DNA from: Bolinopsis microptera
Lineage: Eukaryota > Ctenophora > Tentaculata > Lobata > Bolinopsidae
Length of the DNA: 64,000 nucleotides
Direction of reading: 5' to 3'
Assembly: GCF_026151205.1 (NCBI RefSeq)
Contig: NC_087084.1
Span: forward strand, 14,677,760-14,741,759
In this document: positions 10,662 to 23,400 of the stretch, piece by piece
Layout of the letters: each line of letters opens with the position of its first letter
How positions within the stretch are numbered: the stretch's first letter is position 1
Translations under genes and position numbers: made by a program
The notes under the pieces: generated by a model
What the model saw: the letters and a program-made list of their open reading frames with translations, nothing else
The model's database searches: none
Told to the model about the DNA's origin: nothing

Positions 10662-13600
10662 TTACTCCAGTAGCAGGGAGGAGTTGAGTGTGCACTTCGA
10701 TGTATAGAGTTTTTTGCTGCTTAATCGGGTTAAATAGGTCATTGGTAACTCAAAAAATCGAGGGCCGCATGTTGTGTCGCTAGTCCCAACCCTGTGGAGC
10801 CACGCCCATATTTCATATCAGGTGCGTATATGGGAAATATGTATCTCAGCTTCTGAAGGTCTTAGAGACTCAAACTTGAGTTTAAAATGACCGCAATGCA
10901 CATGTTTATATTGGTACTATGAAGGTCATGAAAGCCCAAAATGCTCATTTTTGGAGAAAATTCAGAAAAACCAATTTTCACTTGGGCGCGAGTAAAAAAA
11001 TCTACACTAGAAATTGAGTGAAAATAGAGTAAGCAGTTCAGTGTCTACAACATTTCTAAACACAGGGTCCTCTGTTAGGTCATTCTAAATCAGAATTGAT
11101 AAAGTAATCAAATTCTATTAGTAGTTTTAACCCTGTGGAGCCACGCCCATATTTCATGTTATGTGCGAATATGGGAAATTTGTATCTCAGCTTCTGAAGG
11201 TCTTAGAGACTCAAATGTGGGCTTAAAATGACCGCAATGTACATGTTTATATTGGCACTATGAGGGTCATGAAGGCCCAGAATGCTTATTTTTTGGAAAA
11301 ATTCAGTAAAACCGATTTTCACTTGGGCGTGAGTAAAAATCGACTCTTAGAAGTTAAGTGAAATCGAGTATGAAGTTCAGTGTCTGCAACGTTTCTAAAC
11401 ACAGGGTCCTCTGTTAGGTCATTCTAAATCAGAATTGATAAAGTAATCAAATTCTATTACTAGTTTCAACCCTAGGGTGCAAAACTCCTAAATTACCCCC
11501 AGGCGCAAATATATAATGACTTTTCTATCTCGGCTTCTGAACGTTGTAGGGGCCTCTCTTTGAACTCAAACTAACTACGATGGCCACATTTATATACCAA
11601 CTGTAAAGCAACATAGGGTCTATACTTTATAGTGCTTAGTTTTTAAAAACTCATTAAAAACTGTTTTAACCTTCATGCATCATAAAGTCGTAACATCAAA
11701 CATGTACTTAATTATGGTATCTCGGGCTAAAAAAGTCTTATAGACATTTGCAGCACAGTAAAACGTTCAACATGAACACATTCGGATAACATTTATGGAG
11801 CAGCACATACCACCTAACTCTAATTTTGGTATAACTGCGAAAATACTCAGTTTCAGAAGCTCCTTCCAGCTATCTTAGGCTGCCTTCAGCTCCCTCTCTG
11901 GGGTTCTCTCCAGTACTGCTTGGCTATTATGGCTAATCAACTTGAATCGAACCTCATGTAGCAGAATCTACTTCTAGCTACCTTCTGCTAACTCCATGTC
12001 AACTCTACCCAGCTACCACCACCAGTACGTTATAATTTTCGATCTTTCTAGCAACCTCTGATATGAGTGCTTTCTCTGCTGCATCCAACAATTTCCAGCT
12101 CATTAAGGAAGAGGAAATTTGCTGTTTCTAGCAACCTCTAAACGCCAGAATAAAATGTTACTGATGGTTGCTAGACAGGGCAAGAAGTAGCCCACTAGCT
12201 TAAGCTAAGGTTGCTAGAAATAGCAGAAGTTGGAGGAACCTTGGTGGTAGCTAAATAGAGGTAGCCGAAGTAGGTGAAAACAGCTGGAATTGGTGGTTTC
12301 TGCCATCTGGTGGTATAGTAGCTGGATAGAGGAAGAGGTAGCACTCATATCAGAGGTTGCTAGAAAGATCTAAAATTATAACGTACTGGTGGTGGTAGCT
12401 GGGTAGAGTTGACATGGAGTTAGCAGAAGGTAGCTAGAAGTAGATTCTGCTACATGAGGTTCGATTCAAGTTGATTAGCCATAATAGCCAAGCAGTACTG
12501 GAGAGAACCCCAGAGAGGGAGCTGAAGGCAGCCTAAGATAGCTGGAAGGAGCTTCTGAAACTGAGTATTTTCGCAGTTATACCAAAATTAGAGTTAGGTG
12601 GTATGTGCTGCTCCATAAATGTTATCCGAATGTGTTCATGTTGAACGTTTTACTGTGCTGCAAATGTCTATAAGACTTTTTTAGCCCGAGATACCATAAT
12701 TAATTACATGTTTGATGTTACTACTTTATGATGCATGAAGGTTAAAACAGTTTTTAATGAGTTTTTAAAAACTAAGCACTATAGAGTATAGACCCTACGG
12801 TTCTTTACAGTTGGTATATAAATGTGGCCATCGTAGTTAGTTTGAGCTCAAAAAGAGGCCCCTACAACGTTCAGAACTTCAGAAGCCGAGTTGAAACTAC
12901 TAATAGAATTTGCGTACCTTATCAATTCTGATTCAGAATTATCTTACAAAGGATCCTGTGTTTAGAAACGTTGCAGACACTGAACTTCATACTCGATTTC
13001 ACTTAACTTCTAAGAGTCGATTTTTACTCACGCCCAAGTGAAAATCGGTTTTACTGAATTTTTTCAAAAAATAAGCATTCTGGGCCTTCATGACCCTCAT
13101 AGTGCCAATATAAACATGTACATTGCGGTCATTTTAAGCCCACCTTTGAGTCTCTAAGACCTTCAGAAGCTGAGATACAAATTTCCCATATTCTCACATA
13201 ACATGAAATATGGGCGTGGCTCCACAGGGTTAAAACTACTAATAGAATTTGATTACTTTATCAATTCTGATTTAGAATGACCTAACAGAGGACCCTGTGT
13301 TTAGAAATGTTGTAGACACTGAACTGCTTACTCGATTTTCACTCAATTTCTAGTGTAGATTTTTTTACTCGCGCCCAAGTGAAAATTGGTTTTTCTGAAT
13401 TTTTTCCAAAAATAAGCATTTTGGGCTTTCATGACCTTCATAGTACCAATATAAACATGTGCATTGCGGTCATTTTAAACTCAAGTTTGAGTCTCTAAGA
13501 CCTTCAGAAGCTGAGATACATATTTCCCATATACGCACCTGATATGAAATATGGGCGTGGCTCCACAGGGTTGGGACTAGCGACACAACATGCGGCCCTC

Positions 13601-13698
13601 GATTTTTTGAGTTACCAATGACCTATTTAACCCGATTCAGCAGCAAAAAACTCTATACATCGAAGTGCACACTCAACTCCTCCCTGCTACTGGAGTAA
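10662..13698. mobile_element. 3.04-kb fold-back element (long inverted repeat)
   Basis: The left arm 10662-12070 and right arm 12341-13698 are near-identical inverted copies (outer end TTACTCCAGTAGCAGGGAGG), separated by a spacer of about 270 bp. Differences between arms are mostly substitutions plus one deletion of about 58 bp in the right arm near 12895. Each arm has internal tandem units of about 345 bp starting at CCCTGTGGAGCCACGCCCAT (left arm at about 10790 and 11134, a third more diverged unit after 11463). No open frame looks coding. No target duplication is clear at the ends. The form is that of a non-autonomous fold-back or long-TIR DNA transposon. Confidence 0.8.
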
Positions 13699-14174
13699 TT
13701 GCAATTGTACATATTAAAAGAGTTTCTAATGTTCAATGTATGACTTATGTTTTATAAATTTAAGTTAAATAAATCTTTATAAAGTTGTAGATTGTCCAGG
13801 GGGGATCATGTTCCCCCCTTGTCTATCCCAGGCCAAGGTAACACTTCTTTTGATTAATCAGCTTCCTCTTCACTGTATACATAGTACGTGGTGTTTAGCG
13901 CTACTCAATTATAAATTTCGCTAATTAGATTTAAACAGTGTTTTTCTCTACAAATTGCTTCATGGTGACTACCGGGTATTTATAGTACAGGTGTTTGTGC
14001 GTGTGTTTGTTCGTGTGTGTGTGTGTGTTTGTTTGTGTGTTTGTTCGTGTGTTTGTACGTGTGTTTGTGTGTACAATGTGCTTGTTTATGTGTGTACAAT
14101 GTGCTTGTTTATGTGTATTAATTAAATAGTAATCTGTAACTGGCTGATTATTAATGTATGCTGCGGGAAACTTA
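13699..14174. repeat. intergenic with GT-rich microsatellite
   Basis: 13990-14110 is an imperfect GT/GTTTGT microsatellite. The rest is AT-rich and unremarkable. A GGGGGGATCATGTT motif at 13800 recurs at about 14419, inside the next element. Confidence 0.7.
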
Positions 14175-14179
14175 TACAT

Positions 14180-14217
<38 letters not shown>

Positions 14218-14525
14218 GTCACGTCCGTCTATGTCCGCTTGTCTCATAGAATCCAAAAAGGACAGGACATAGGCGGACATAGGCGGACATAGGCGGACAT
14301 AGACGGACATAGGCGGACATAGGCGGACATAGACGGACATAGGCGGACATAGGCGGACATAGGCGGACATTAATGGACACCTAAATTGCTAAATAAAATG
14401 TTCAATTTTTGCTGTTATAGGGGGGATCATGTTTTTTGTCCGTTCGGTACCCTATATTTTCAAAACGGACAAAAAATAGAGCGGACAAAAATGGACAAAA
14501 ACGGACAAAAATGGAAATAACATTT

Positions 14526-15950
14526 AGATGCTTCCTCCTCCTACTCTTCCTCCTCCTCCTGGGTCTTCCTGATCTTCCTCAGTCCTCTTCCTCCTCCCCT
14601 CCTCAGTCCTCCTCCTACTCCTCCTCCTCGTCCTCAGTCCTCCTCATCAGTCCTCAACAGTCCTCCTCCTCCCCAGTCCTCCTCCTCCTCCTGAGTCCTC
14701 CTCCTGGGTCCTCCTCCTGGGTCCTCCTCCTCCTCTTCCTCCTCAGTCCTCAGTCCTCCTCAGTCCTCCTCTTCATCCTTCTCCTCAGTCCTCCATCCTC
14801 CTCCTCAGTCCTCTCCCAGTCCCCATCCTCCTCCTCCTATTCAGTCCTCCTCCTCCTCCTCCTCCTCAGTCCTCCTTCTTCTCAGTCCTCCTCAGTCCTC
14901 CTCCTCCTCCTCCTCCTCCTCCTCCTGAGTCCTCCTCCTCCTCCTCTTCCCTCTCAGTCATCCTCCTCAGCCATCCTCCTCAGTCCTCCTCCTCAGTCCT
15001 CCTCCTCCTGGGTCCTCCTCCTCCTCTTCATCCTCCTCCTCTTCCTCCTCGGTCCTCAGTCCTCCTCCTCCTGGGTCCTCCTCTTCATCCTTCTCATCAG
15101 TCCTCCTCCTCCCCAGTCCTCTCCCAGTCCCCCTCCTTCTCCTCCTCCTATTCAGTCCTCCTCCTCCTCCTCCTCCTCCTCCTCCTCCTCAGTTCTCCTC
15201 AGTCCTCCTTCTCATTTCTCCTAAGTCCTCCTCCTGAGTCCTCCTCCCGTCCTCCTCCTCCTCTTCCTCCTGAGTCCTCCTCCTGAGTCCTCCTCCTCCT
15301 CCCTCTCAGTCATCCTCCTCAGTCATCCTCCTCAGCCATCCTCCCCAGCCATCCTCCTCATCCATCCTCCTCAGTCCTCCTCCTCCTCCTGGGTTCTCCT
15401 CCTGGGTCCTCCTGGGTCTTCCTGATCCTCCCCAGTCCTCTTCCTCCTCCCCTCCTCAGTCCTCCTCCTACTCCTCCTCCTCGTCCTCAGTCCTCCTCAT
15501 CAGTCCTCAACAGTTCTCCTCCTCCCCAGTCCTCCTCATCCTCCTGGGGCCTTTTCCTGGGTCCTCCTCCTGGGTCTTCCTCCTCCTGGGTCCTCCTCCT
15601 CCTGGGTCCTCCTTCTCCTCCTCAGTCCTTCTCCTCCTCCTCCTCAGTCCTCTTCCTCCTCCTCCTCCCTCTCAGTCATCCTCCTCAGCCATCCTCCTCA
15701 GCCATCCTCCTCAGTCCTCCTCCTTCTCAGTCCTCCTCAGTCCTCCTCCTGAGTCATTCTCCTCAGTTATCCTCCTCCTCCTCCTAGGTCCTCCTTCTGG
15801 GTCCTCCTCCTCCTCCTCCTCCTGGGTCTTCCTGATCCTTCTCCTCCCTCTCAGTCATCCTCCTCAGCCATCCTCCTCAGCCATCCTCCTCAGCCTTCCT
15901 CCTCAGCCATCCTCCTCAGTACTCTTCAGTACTCTTCAGTACTCTTCAGT
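14526..15950 (+). repeat. 1.4-kb pyrimidine (TCC/CAGTCC) tract
   Basis: The plus strand is almost pure pyrimidine, built from CCTCCTCCTCAGTCCTCCTC-like words with scattered TGGG, CAG and GAG interruptions. The 262-codon Ser/Pro/Leu frame at 14436-15224 is a by-product. Long mirror-symmetric homopyrimidine DNA can form triplex (H-DNA). Confidence 0.9.
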
Positions 15951-15957
15951 CCTCAAA

Positions 15958-16110
15958 ATGTTTGTCCGCTAATGTCCACCAATGTCCGCTAATGTCCACC
16001 AATGTCCGTCCAAGTCCGCCAATGTCCGTCCGGGTCCGCCAATGTCCGTCCGAGTCCGCCAATGTCCGTCCGAGTCCGCCAATGTCCGTCCGTGTCCGCC
16101 AATGTCCCAA
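15958..16110. repeat. 20-bp tandem array (GTCCGCCAATGTCCGTCCGA)
   Basis: About seven copies of a 20-bp unit with single-base variants, lying just inside the right terminus of the TIR element. Confidence 0.9.
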
Positions 16111-16470
16111 AAAACACGTCCGTTGTCTCATAGAATCCAAAAAGGACAGGACATAGGCGGACATAGACGGACATGACACCCCCCCCTACATCTATAATAT
16201 ATTAATTTCTAGGCGGCCCCATACATACTGTAAGCACGAACGCCCTGTAATACCTCTAGTGTTGTCAAGTACATTATGCAATATGTACAACTTTAAAACT
16301 GGCCCGCATATATATTATTCGTAATAGTCAACAATGAGTATACATATTATACCACCATAATGACACATATACAGTGTATGCCCTTTACAAACCTATTGTA
16401 CACTAATAATATTCGTCATTATCGTATAATAGATCATGTGTTCCATGATGCCTTGCTCGGTAAACTGTGG

Positions 16471-19400
16471 ACGTTCATAGTATAGTCATAGGTTAAACGA
16501 GGTCACCTCAACTATTTCCCCAAGTCTGAGGGTATTTTCGACACCATCTCTCATGGATCTAAAGTCGATTGTGGGGGAAAAAAACCATTTGGAGCCACCC
16601 TTACTTATGGGTTGGTTGTTTTGAACAGCTGCGCTCTGGTATTACTTGCTACTCTTTCTGCTTTTGCTTTTGCTACACTTTCTGCTTCTGCTCATGCTAC
16701 TCTTTCTGCTTCTGCTTGTGCTTACTCTTTCTGCTTCTTCTCTTGATGCTCTTTCGGCTCTTTCTTTTTCTTATCTTGTATTTCCTGTTGCACTGTGCAA
16801 CTCTCTTTTCACTATATTTCAGGCCTTATCTTCTCTCTTCTTGTTCTAATCGCTATGTTCGCAACAGCTTTTCTTGTTTTCAAACGGTACTTTCTTTGTC
16901 TTCCAATATGTTTCTTTTTCTTTGCTTCTTCTACTGCTGCATATGTTGTCTTTCTTTTCTTGCTCATCCTGTTGTTTTTGGCTACAAATTTCAATATCCC
17001 CCCTTAGAAGGTTTTTCAGGTCTTCATAAGGGCATCCTTTTTGGTTGCGTCTGTCAATTCAACAAAGTCGAAAATAGGTCAAGAGCCAAGTCAGTTGTGA
17101 GCATTGTGGCTTTGCCACTAGCGAGATTTTTCCACATGACCATACTGTGATCATTTTGAAGAGTATTTATTTTCTTAAGCTCACTGAGTTCCTCCATTCA
17201 TACAACAGTAGTGGAATTCAAGAAGCAGTCCAACTCTTACAGTTGTTGACCAAATTATCGTTATTGTCTTTGGAAGTATCTGCGTCCACAGAAGCCAGCA
17301 CTCATAGATTTTTATCATGATCTTTTTTATAGCGATGATGTCTAGACAAGATTTGTAGGTTTATTCTAAGCTCAACAGAACCACCTCCGTAATGCTTTTC
17401 GTTACAACAAAATGCCCCATCGATAAAGAAACTGTTCAAAGACAGTCTGGTTTTTGCGGTGTTAATGTCGAATTTCACAGGAAGAGCCTTTATTGCAGCG
17501 ACAAAGATTGTGCCAAACAAATATTTTCACTCTTGAGGTTACCGATGCTTAGTTCAATGCCTTTCTTCTAGGTAAAAAGATATTTCTTTGATCAGGGGCA
17601 TTTTTTCGTTTATCTATGGCTTGAGATTAATCCTGGTATCTTCTTCACTACAAACTTTCTTCATCGACATCCAAAGAGACATTAGATGGTATAGTATGTC
17701 CTAATGAGTAATTCCTCGGTGTCGTAAGTTGAATGATGTCTTCGTCACATTCGTTGGGGTTTAATATGCAAAAATTCGGGATAGATATGCAACATCGAAT
17801 CTTTCAATTTATAGTCGAATATTTGGCTATGGTACAAACAGAACCAATCTAGAACCAATGTACCCTTGCGCCAACACAGTCGCTGAATCTTCCCGATTGA
17901 TGGGTGGTATTTTTTACTCATTTTAAATTTTTTTTTATTATTAATTTTTTTCAATTTATAACCTTATTTTTTTTTTAAATCCAATTTTTGGACAGAAAAC
18001 TTTTTTCGGTTTCGCTGACTGTCTGGGAGATGTTAAATTCAAAATCCATACAGAACGTGGTCAAGTCTTTCAGTTCCTGGATACCGATCCTTCTCAAAGA
18101 CCCCACTAGACTCTGGATTTCGTGGGACAATTTCCCCATTATTCAGATATGTTCTCCTTTTTCAAGAAAAATCATCTGCTTCTTCGTACTAACGGATCTA
18201 TAGAACCACCAGCCAGTGCTGAGTGGAAAAAATCGAAGATCTCATGTCATCCTTAGATTGCTTGCTTGTGTCGCATCCCCTTGCTGTCATACTTTTCCCA
18301 CCATAGTCAACTTTCTTTTTCGGGGGCCGAAAGCCTCGTCTAATATGAGATGTCCATACCCAAGTCGCCGTTATTCTTTAAAAACATCTTGACAAACATT
18401 GTACAGATTCTGCGGCTGCCTGACCCAATCCGGTAAGATGGTGGAAATCTCCATCCACATCGAGATCTTCTACGTCATTTCTAAAAAACTAATACAGGCG
18501 TGTTCACGTTTAAAAACTTGAAAAGTGTTTCTTTCACAATTTCTTTCTTCAAAGCAATATTGTTTGTAAATCTCTTTCGCTTTCTCACCTAGTGCAGTGC
18601 GAAAGTAAGCACAGCAACTACAATTGGGGATATCTAGCGTCTACAAGCTACAGAGCTTCAAAACATTTCAATGACTGGCAAGGTTGCTATTCTACCCTGA
18701 ATCCGTGTATCCTGTTGCTTGTATTAAATTAGAACAAGATTTGGTTTACAGCCATTCATGTGTTTATCGTACATTCCTTTTAATAGAATAGAGTTGCAGG
18801 CTCTGTTTAGTGCCTCCCATATCATTGAAACCTGGAGTATCAACTGAGCCACGGTTCTGAGGCAGATGCCCCCGAAACGGACTGGCGGAGACTCAACCTC
18901 AAGAAGGAACTCAGTGGTAGCCCTTGTTTGTGAGGTCAGATGCACTGGTCTGGCAAAGGTCACAGATATAGTCAGATAAATCAAATAGGTGATTAATCAG
19001 TGCTAAGATTTCCCGACTCCTGAAGTTCCTACCAGAGAATTGACGGCGTTCTATGCTTCTCCCTGGCGTTTACATGACCAAATATTTAACAGTATTGATC
19101 CCTTTTGTCGTATGTCCGCTCATCTCTGTACCATCAGGCCACGCTGATGCTGCTCCTTTTCCAAGCTTCATGTTCCGTGGTGGGCTTTAAACACTCCTTG
19201 CCATATTGTAGACCTGTGCGAAATTTTTAATGATTTAAACCTTACTATTTTTCATAAAATTCTAAATTATTTTGCTAAAGATCAATAACAGAAAATTAAA
19301 GTGAACAATTTATTTAATGCCGTTGCGAAAATCATGAAAACGTTTGCGAAAAAATCATGAAAAACTGCGTTCAAGAATACAATGAGATTTAAATGTTCTA

Positions 19401-20445
19401 TTTTTATGCACCAAACAGCAGATGATGTTTCAATAATCATGGTTTAAACTTAATTTCATATTTTTATTGCCTTATTCATCACTTATTAAAGCTCAAACAA
19501 TTAATCAAAAGAAATGTCCGTGTAGAAATTTAACGGCTGTTGCCACACACTATGAATTACTACCGTCTACCTCGCCATAGCTAGTAAAAGAAACTCGTGA
19601 CAATTCATATTCTTCTATCGAAAAGCTTATTTTTTGTTGGCATCTTGTGCATCAACTTGAAGGCAATGTCATGTTTCTTTTTTTTATTGTTGTTAGATCT
19701 GAAAGCCTCATTAAATATGAGATGGACCATACAGTCGCCGTTATTTTTCAAAACATCTTGACAAACATTGTACAGGATATCTGCGGCGCCTGACCCCATC
19801 CGGTAAGATGGTGAAGTCTCCATCTACCTCGAGATCTATCTACGTCATTTTCTAAGCTTTACTACAGGCGTTTGCACGGTTAAAAACTTGAAAAGCGTTC
19901 TTCACAATTTCTTCTTTAAAGCAATGTTTTTTGTAAATCTATTCGCTTTCTCATACTAGTGCAGTGCCGAAGTAAGCACAGCAACTACTTGGGATATCTA
20001 GAGTCTACAAGCTTTTCAGAGCTTCAAACCTTTCAATGTCTTGGCAAGGATTGCTATTTTCACCCTGATCGTGATCTGTAGCTTGTATAAATTAGAAACA
20101 AGATTTGGTTTACAAGACATTCATGTGTTTATCGTACATGCCTTTTATAGAATAGAAGTTGCAGGCATCTGTGTAGTGCCTCCGTATCATTGAAACTGAG
20201 TAACAACTAGAGCCAGTATGAGACAGAAGTTCCGAAACGGACTGGCGGAGAATCAACTCAAGAAGGAACTCAGTGGTGCCCTTGTTTGTGAGGTAGAAGC
20301 ACTGGTCCTTGGCAAAGGTCAACAGAATTATTTCAGATAAATCAAAAAGATGATATAGTGCTAGATTTCCGGGCTCCAGCTGTACCGACTAGCCCAAAAA
20401 GAAATGACGGTCGTTCTATGCTTTCTCCCTAAATTATGAATTTGC
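16471..20445 (-). pseudogene. GTPase-coiled coil-Hint gene, mirrored copy (left arm, frame-broken)
   Basis: Minus-strand counterpart of the gene at 23950-28470. One GTPase module lies at about 20445-19590 and a second at about 19050-18150; in the second, GTSGVGKS and a DTPGFND-like G3 motif can be read across 1-nt indels. Fragments of the middle region include VELRINLQ and RHHRYKKDHDKNL. A Lys/Arg/Glu-rich part (MSKKRKTTYAAVEEAKKKK) is at 16994-16812. At 16590-16480 the first residues of a Hint domain are readable (MRDGVENTLRLGEIV). The copy stops inside the Hint domain at the palindrome end. No frame is longer than about 90 codons. Confidence 0.55.
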
Positions 20446-23400
20446 AGAATATTTTGCCAAACAGCTTGTCCTTTTTTCGTTGATTGCCATCTGTTTCTAG
20501 TTGCAGAGCTTTGAGATTTCGTGGTGGAGGGATCAAAGATTTCTTCATTTATTCTAATAAAACTATTGACTGGCTGTTAGATAAAGAATTATGGTTATCG
20601 TTACGATCATTAATGGGCAAGAACTTACCTAGTAAATAAATAAAGTACGTTGGCTGGTTGGTTACAAATAACATTAACTGATGACATTAGTTAATTAATG
20701 TGATGGATCTAAAGTTCACAGTTCGTAGTGAATAGCTATTTCTGTGGTGATCGTAAAGCAAATGCCATCAATGACAGTTTTCTAAACGACGGTTAGACAC
20801 GCACCCACTCCACTAGTATTGTCGCAGAAATGAATCACAGATCGTGGGAAATCAAAGTGTAGATTATTAAGCGGCCGAAACTTGAAGGTCGACTAACTGT
20901 TGTTTTATCGAGTCTTCTTGTGAAGCACTGGGCTCCAAATTAAGCCCAAATATTGTTTCAATTAGTGAAGGGTGGGGAGAAAGACGCTGTTTCATCTACA
21001 AAATCAAACTCTCATTTACAAGCAAAAATCGTTGGGGAATAATAGTTACAGAAACAAGTTTAAATTTATCGACGCTGGAATAATATAAGACAATCAGACC
21101 TTAAAAACAACTCCAAGACCTTGTAGGAATACAAGCGTATCGGGGAAACTTAAATGGAGAAAAAATTCTGCAACACAGATAATTATGATGATTAAGCCCT
21201 AATGTGCGTCACGCGTAATATGTAAGAAACAGTGGAGATAATTCTTTTCTTAGAAAATTAGAGATAAGATGGTTTTGCCTTTTGGCTTTGCACAGTGGTA
21301 ACGGTATGAAGTGCCATGTTTGCTAGCGATTGAATTAGCAATCTGTTCTAGAGTAGTGTAATTGAATATCACTGTAGTTATGGTAACGTCATCCTGAAAA
21401 GTTATGTTATCGCTGTGGGTAGGTGGATCGATATGAGTCACGTCTTGAGGAATGGAAAAGAAATCACTGCGATGTACATTAATTTATCTCAATCTGATTA
21501 TTTTTTCACACTTCTACATAATAAATAATTTTAAGGATACATTTTGAAAGAATACAAACACTGTATCAAAATTTCATTAAATTTTACCACCGATTTTTTT
21601 CCAACTACCTCTTTGGAATCCAGGAACCATACAGTGTCTCCTATTCATTTGTTCTCTTTCTTTGTAATGACTGGTAAGAATTCAATTTCACACCATAATA
21701 ACTATTAGCTTGTCGAGCAACTGCATAAAGAGGTGGTTAGCGCTCTTCATTTTTGGGGGAAATAGTGCTGAAATATCGTGCATGTTCAATTTTCAGTAAC
21801 CATCGGTTATGATAATCACACTTTGAATTTAAAGTTTCTAAACTTTTCCTGTTACACCATTCTCTTTAGGATTAACGTTAGGGTGGGACGATATATCGGG
21901 AACTAGAAAGTCGCTAAGAAACAAAAAACAAAAAAAACTATCAAGGAGATAGGTAGTTTGGCCGAGTTGGAGACCTGACATCTTTCACCGGATTGAGAGG
22001 ACCCCCAAAAAGGAGTTCTCCTCTTCGGATGCCACCGGTTAGGAGCAACCTTGTTGTATAGCATCCCCTCTCGCCATTTATTTTTAATGGAATTGATATT
22101 TCGGCGCATGAACTAACAGTTATTTGACACATCAGCTTTCCGCTTTTTCTCTCTGATAAATAACCTCATTAGTTATTGTGGCTTCTACTAGGTAGTAAGT
22201 AATGCACGTTTAATTAACCAGAGTTAAATTAAACGTGCATTACATACTAACCTAGTAGAAGCAGACATAACTGAAGAGGTTATTTTATCAGAGAGAAAAA
22301 GCGGAAAGCTGATGAGTCAAATTAACTGTTATTCATGTCGCCAAGATATCAATTCCATTAAACAATAAATTGCAGAGGGGATGCTAAAAAAACAAGGTTT
22401 GCTCTAAACCAGGTGGCCCGAAGAGGAGAAATCCTTTTGGGGGTTCCTCTCATCCGGTGAGATGGTCAGGTCTCAACATCGGCCAAACTACTTCTCCTTG
22501 ATCGTTTTCTAGCGAATTCTAGTCACGATATATCGTTCCCACCCTAACGGTTAATCATAAAGAGAATGGTGTAACAGGGAAGTTAGAACTTGTAAATTTC
22601 AAAGTGTGATATATAACTGATGGTTACTGATAATTGAACATGCACGATATTTTCAGCACTATTTCCCCCAAAAATGTAAGAGCGCTAACCACCTCTTAAG
22701 CAGTTGCTCGACAAAGCTAATAGTTAGTATGGGGTGAAATTGAATTCCTTACTCGCGTCATTACAAAGAAAGAGAAACAGAATGAATGGAGGACACTGTT
22801 TTGGTTCCTGGCATTTCCAAAAGAGGTAGTTGGAAAAAAATCGGTGGTAAAAATGATTGAAATTTTGATATCATGTTGTAGTAGTTCTTTCAAAATTGTA
22901 TCTAAAATTATTTATTATGTGAAGTGTGAAAAATAAATCAGAATGAGATAACTAATTAACATCGCAGTGATTTCTTTTTTCCATTCTCCCAAGACGTGAC
23001 TCATAGCGACCACTCTACCACAGCGATACATAACTTATCAGGATGACGTTACCATAAATACAGGGGATATTCAATTACACCTACTCTAGAACAGCATTGC
23101 TAATTCAATCGCTAGCAAACACTGGCACTTCATACCGTTACCAGCGTTGCAAAGCCAAAGCAAATATACCAGCTTTCTTCTATTTTCTGGAGAAAAGAAT
23201 TATCTCCCACAGTTGCCTAACAGTATTACGCGTGACGCACACATTAGGCTAAATCATCAAATTTTATTGTGTTGCAGAATTTTTTCTCCATTTAAGTTCC
23301 GATACCGCTTGTTATTTCCTACTAGGTCTTGGTTGTTTTAAGGTCTGATGTCTTATTTAATATTCAGCGTGTTAAATTTTAAACTTGTTTCTGAACAATT

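Larger units (their letters stand above)
14181..16186. mobile_element. 2.0-kb TIR element with G/C-run ends and 6-bp TSD TACATC
   Basis: The left end is a 36-G run followed by TGTCACGTCCGTCTATGTCC. The right end is the reverse complement (CATAGACGGACATGACA then eight C). Both sides are flanked by a perfect direct repeat TACATC (14175-14180 and 16187-16192). Subterminal sequence (CTCATAGAATCCAAAAAGGA) is repeated near both ends. Inside are a 10-bp array (AGGCGGACAT, 14262-14370), a pyrimidine tract and a 20-bp array. No transposase is encoded, so it is a non-autonomous DNA transposon of unassigned superfamily. Confidence 0.75.

Noticed and set aside
12440-12480. GGTTCGATTC word as a tRNA T-arm
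   Set aside because: No acceptor or anticodon arms can be placed around it; the same holds for GGTTCGAGG at 33919.
14436-15224. 262-codon Ser/Pro/Leu open frame
   Set aside because: It is the translation of a pyrimidine simple repeat inside a TIR element; all frames of that strand are open for the same reason.
16569-17150. 193-codon plus-strand Cys/Phe/Leu-rich frame resembling a membrane protein
   Set aside because: It is antisense to the Lys/Glu/Arg-rich coiled-coil region of the mirrored GTPase-Hint gene; the same shadow appears at 27860-27372 on the minus strand.
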